Part shown: positions 5,574 through 6,480 of the stretch, in pieces
How positions within the stretch are numbered: position 1 is the first letter of the stretch
Layout: each line of letters opens with the position of its first letter
Source: Planctomycetota bacterium
GTDB taxonomy: Bacteria; Planctomycetota; UBA8108
NCBI GenBank assembly: GCA_022451445.1
Contig: JAKUSY010000181.1
Coordinates: 1-6,480 of the forward strand
Length of the DNA: 6,480 nt
Reading direction: 5' to 3'
Notes under the pieces: generated by a model
The model's input: the letters and a program-made list of their open reading frames with translations, nothing else
The model's database searches: none
What the model was told of the DNA's origin: nothing
Translations under genes and position numbers: made by a program

Positions 5574-6480
5574 ATGAAACGTTTTCTGCTCTCGTTGATA
5601 CTCGCTGCCGGCATCGCTGTTCCGGGATCCGCCCAGGATGCCGGGAAGGCCGCTGCGAAGAAGAGCCGGCCGCTCCAGGCCCTGCTGGTCACAGGCGGCT
5701 GCTGCCATGACTACGACCGCCAGAAGCTGATCCTCACACGCGGTATCTCGGCCCGGGCGAACGTTATCTGGACCGTTGCCCGCCAGGGCGGCAGCACCAC
5801 CAATACGAAGATACCTCTCTACCAGGATCGTGACTGGTCCGAGGGCTTTGACGTCGTGGTGCACAATGAGTGCTTCGCCGGCGTCAAGGACAAGGAGTTC
5901 GTTGCCAATATCCTTCGGCCGCATCGCGAGGGTCTGCCGGCGCTGCTGATCCATTGCGCCATGCACTGCTATCGCACAGGCGACGACCAGTGGTTCGAGT
6001 TCGTCGGCATGCAGTCGCCGGGACACGGGGCGCACTATTCCTTCACGGTCGATAACGTGAAGCCCGCCCATCCGATCATGAAGGGATTCGGCTCGAAGTT
6101 CGTCGCGCCCAAGGGAGAGCTCTACCATTCGATCAGGTTCTTTGACACCGCGACGGTGCTCGGCCAGGCCAGGCGTCGGGGCGACAACAAGCCGCAGATC
6201 TGCGTCTGGACCAACAGCTACGGCGATGGAAAGGTCTTCGCGACGACCATCGGCCACTACAACGAGACGATGGCCGAGCCGAGATATCTCGACATGGTCG
6301 CCAGGGGCCTGCTCTGGGCCTGCGGCAAGGATACCGAGGCCGGCTTCAACCCCAGCACGGAAAAAACCGACGAGGCGATCGGTGCACTGATCGCTGTCAA
6401 TCCGGCGCCGGTCCCGACGGCGGCCGGTGCAGGGGCGAAGCCCAGGAGCATCGGCAAGCTTCGCAAGAAGGGCAACCTGT
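5574..6480 (+). CDS. Exported ThuA-like protein (trehalose-utilisation / type 1 glutamine amidotransferase-like fold), 5' part
   Basis: The frame opens at ATG 5574 and stays open to the right edge (302 codons visible, 3' end missing). Residues 1-20 (MKRFLLSLILAAGIAVPGSA) are a classical Sec signal peptide with a likely cut before QD. A short lysine-rich stretch leads into a ThuA domain from about 34 to 252: LLVTGGCCHDYDRQK (37-51), WTVARQGGSTTNTKIPLY (66-83), FDVVVHNECFA (92-102), ALLIHCAMHCYR (123-134), GHGAHYSFTV (150-159), HPIMKGFG (166-173), GELYH (181-185), QICVWTNSYGDGKVFATTIGH (208-228) and YLDMVARGLLWACGK (238-252). ThuA-like domains have the glutamine-amidotransferase fold and occur in sugar-utilisation loci and in many exported planctomycete and verrucomicrobial proteins. 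Biochemical activity is poorly defined, so I assign only a likely periplasmic carbohydrate-related role. Residues 273-302 are alanine/proline- then lysine-rich, resembling a linker to either the C-terminus or a further domain outside the window. Confidence 0.9.
   Translation, partial: MKRFLLSLILAAGIAVPGSAQDAGKAAAKKSRPLQALLVTGGCCHDYDRQKLILTRGISARANVIWTVARQGGSTTNTKIPLYQDRDWSEGFDVVVHNECFAGVKDKEFVANILRPHREGLPALLIHCAMHCYRTGDDQWFEFVGMQSPGHGAHYSFTVDNVKPAHPIMKGFGSKFVAPKGELYHSIRFFDTATVLGQARRRGDNKPQICVWTNSYGDGKVFATTIGHYNETMAEPRYLDMVARGLLWACGKDTEAGFNPSTEKTDEAIGALIAVNPAPVPTAAGAGAKPRSIGKLRKKGNL

Noticed and set aside
5508..6257. 249-codon open frame on the minus strand opposite the ThuA-like gene
   Set aside because: The + strand frame has a signal peptide and conserved ThuA motifs throughout; the minus frame has no recognisable motif or ribosome site.

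Overview
The window is GC-rich (roughly 60-65% by eye in coding parts) bacterial chromosome carrying six protein genes, two of which run off the edges. No RNA gene, mobile element, CRISPR array or phage feature is visible. The gene set suggests a Planctomycetota or related PVC-type bacterium. The evidence is an exported ThuA-like protein with GGCCHDY and HCAMHC motifs, a DUF997-type small subunit ahead of a large SSS symporter, and a bacterial Rsm22-type protein. This assignment rests on family recall rather than a search, so it is moderate confidence at best.

Layout, left to right. Bases 2-508 (+) are the C-terminal two thirds of a fumarylacetoacetate hydrolase (FAH) superfamily enzyme. It converges on a minus-strand gene (516-1697) for an Rsm22/METTL17-like ribosome-associated protein with a SAM-type fold and four conserved-looking cysteines. 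Only 7 bp separate the two stop codons, and a good intrinsic terminator for the FAH gene (507-534) is folded over the junction. A 219-bp divergent intergenic region (1698-1916) follows. Next comes a tightly coupled pair: a two-helix DUF997/YhdT-like membrane protein (1917-2258) and a PanF-like sodium:solute symporter (2255-4249), overlapping by ATGA. The symporter carries an unusual soluble insert of about 130 residues. After a 251-bp AT-richer gap lies a site-2-type M50 membrane metalloprotease (4501-5415), and then, after 158 bp, the start of the exported ThuA-like gene (5574 to the right edge).

How the genes work together: only the small subunit and symporter form a convincing functional unit, a two-component sodium-coupled transporter of unknown substrate. 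The other genes look like independent housekeeping or metabolic units: FAH-type carbon metabolism, mitoribosome-like small-subunit maturation, intramembrane proteolysis, and a carbohydrate-related periplasmic protein. I did not find a convincing new multi-gene system. The points most worth checking are the symporter insert, the Rsm22 cysteine set, the terminator at the convergent junction, and the conserved-looking tail of the M50 protease.
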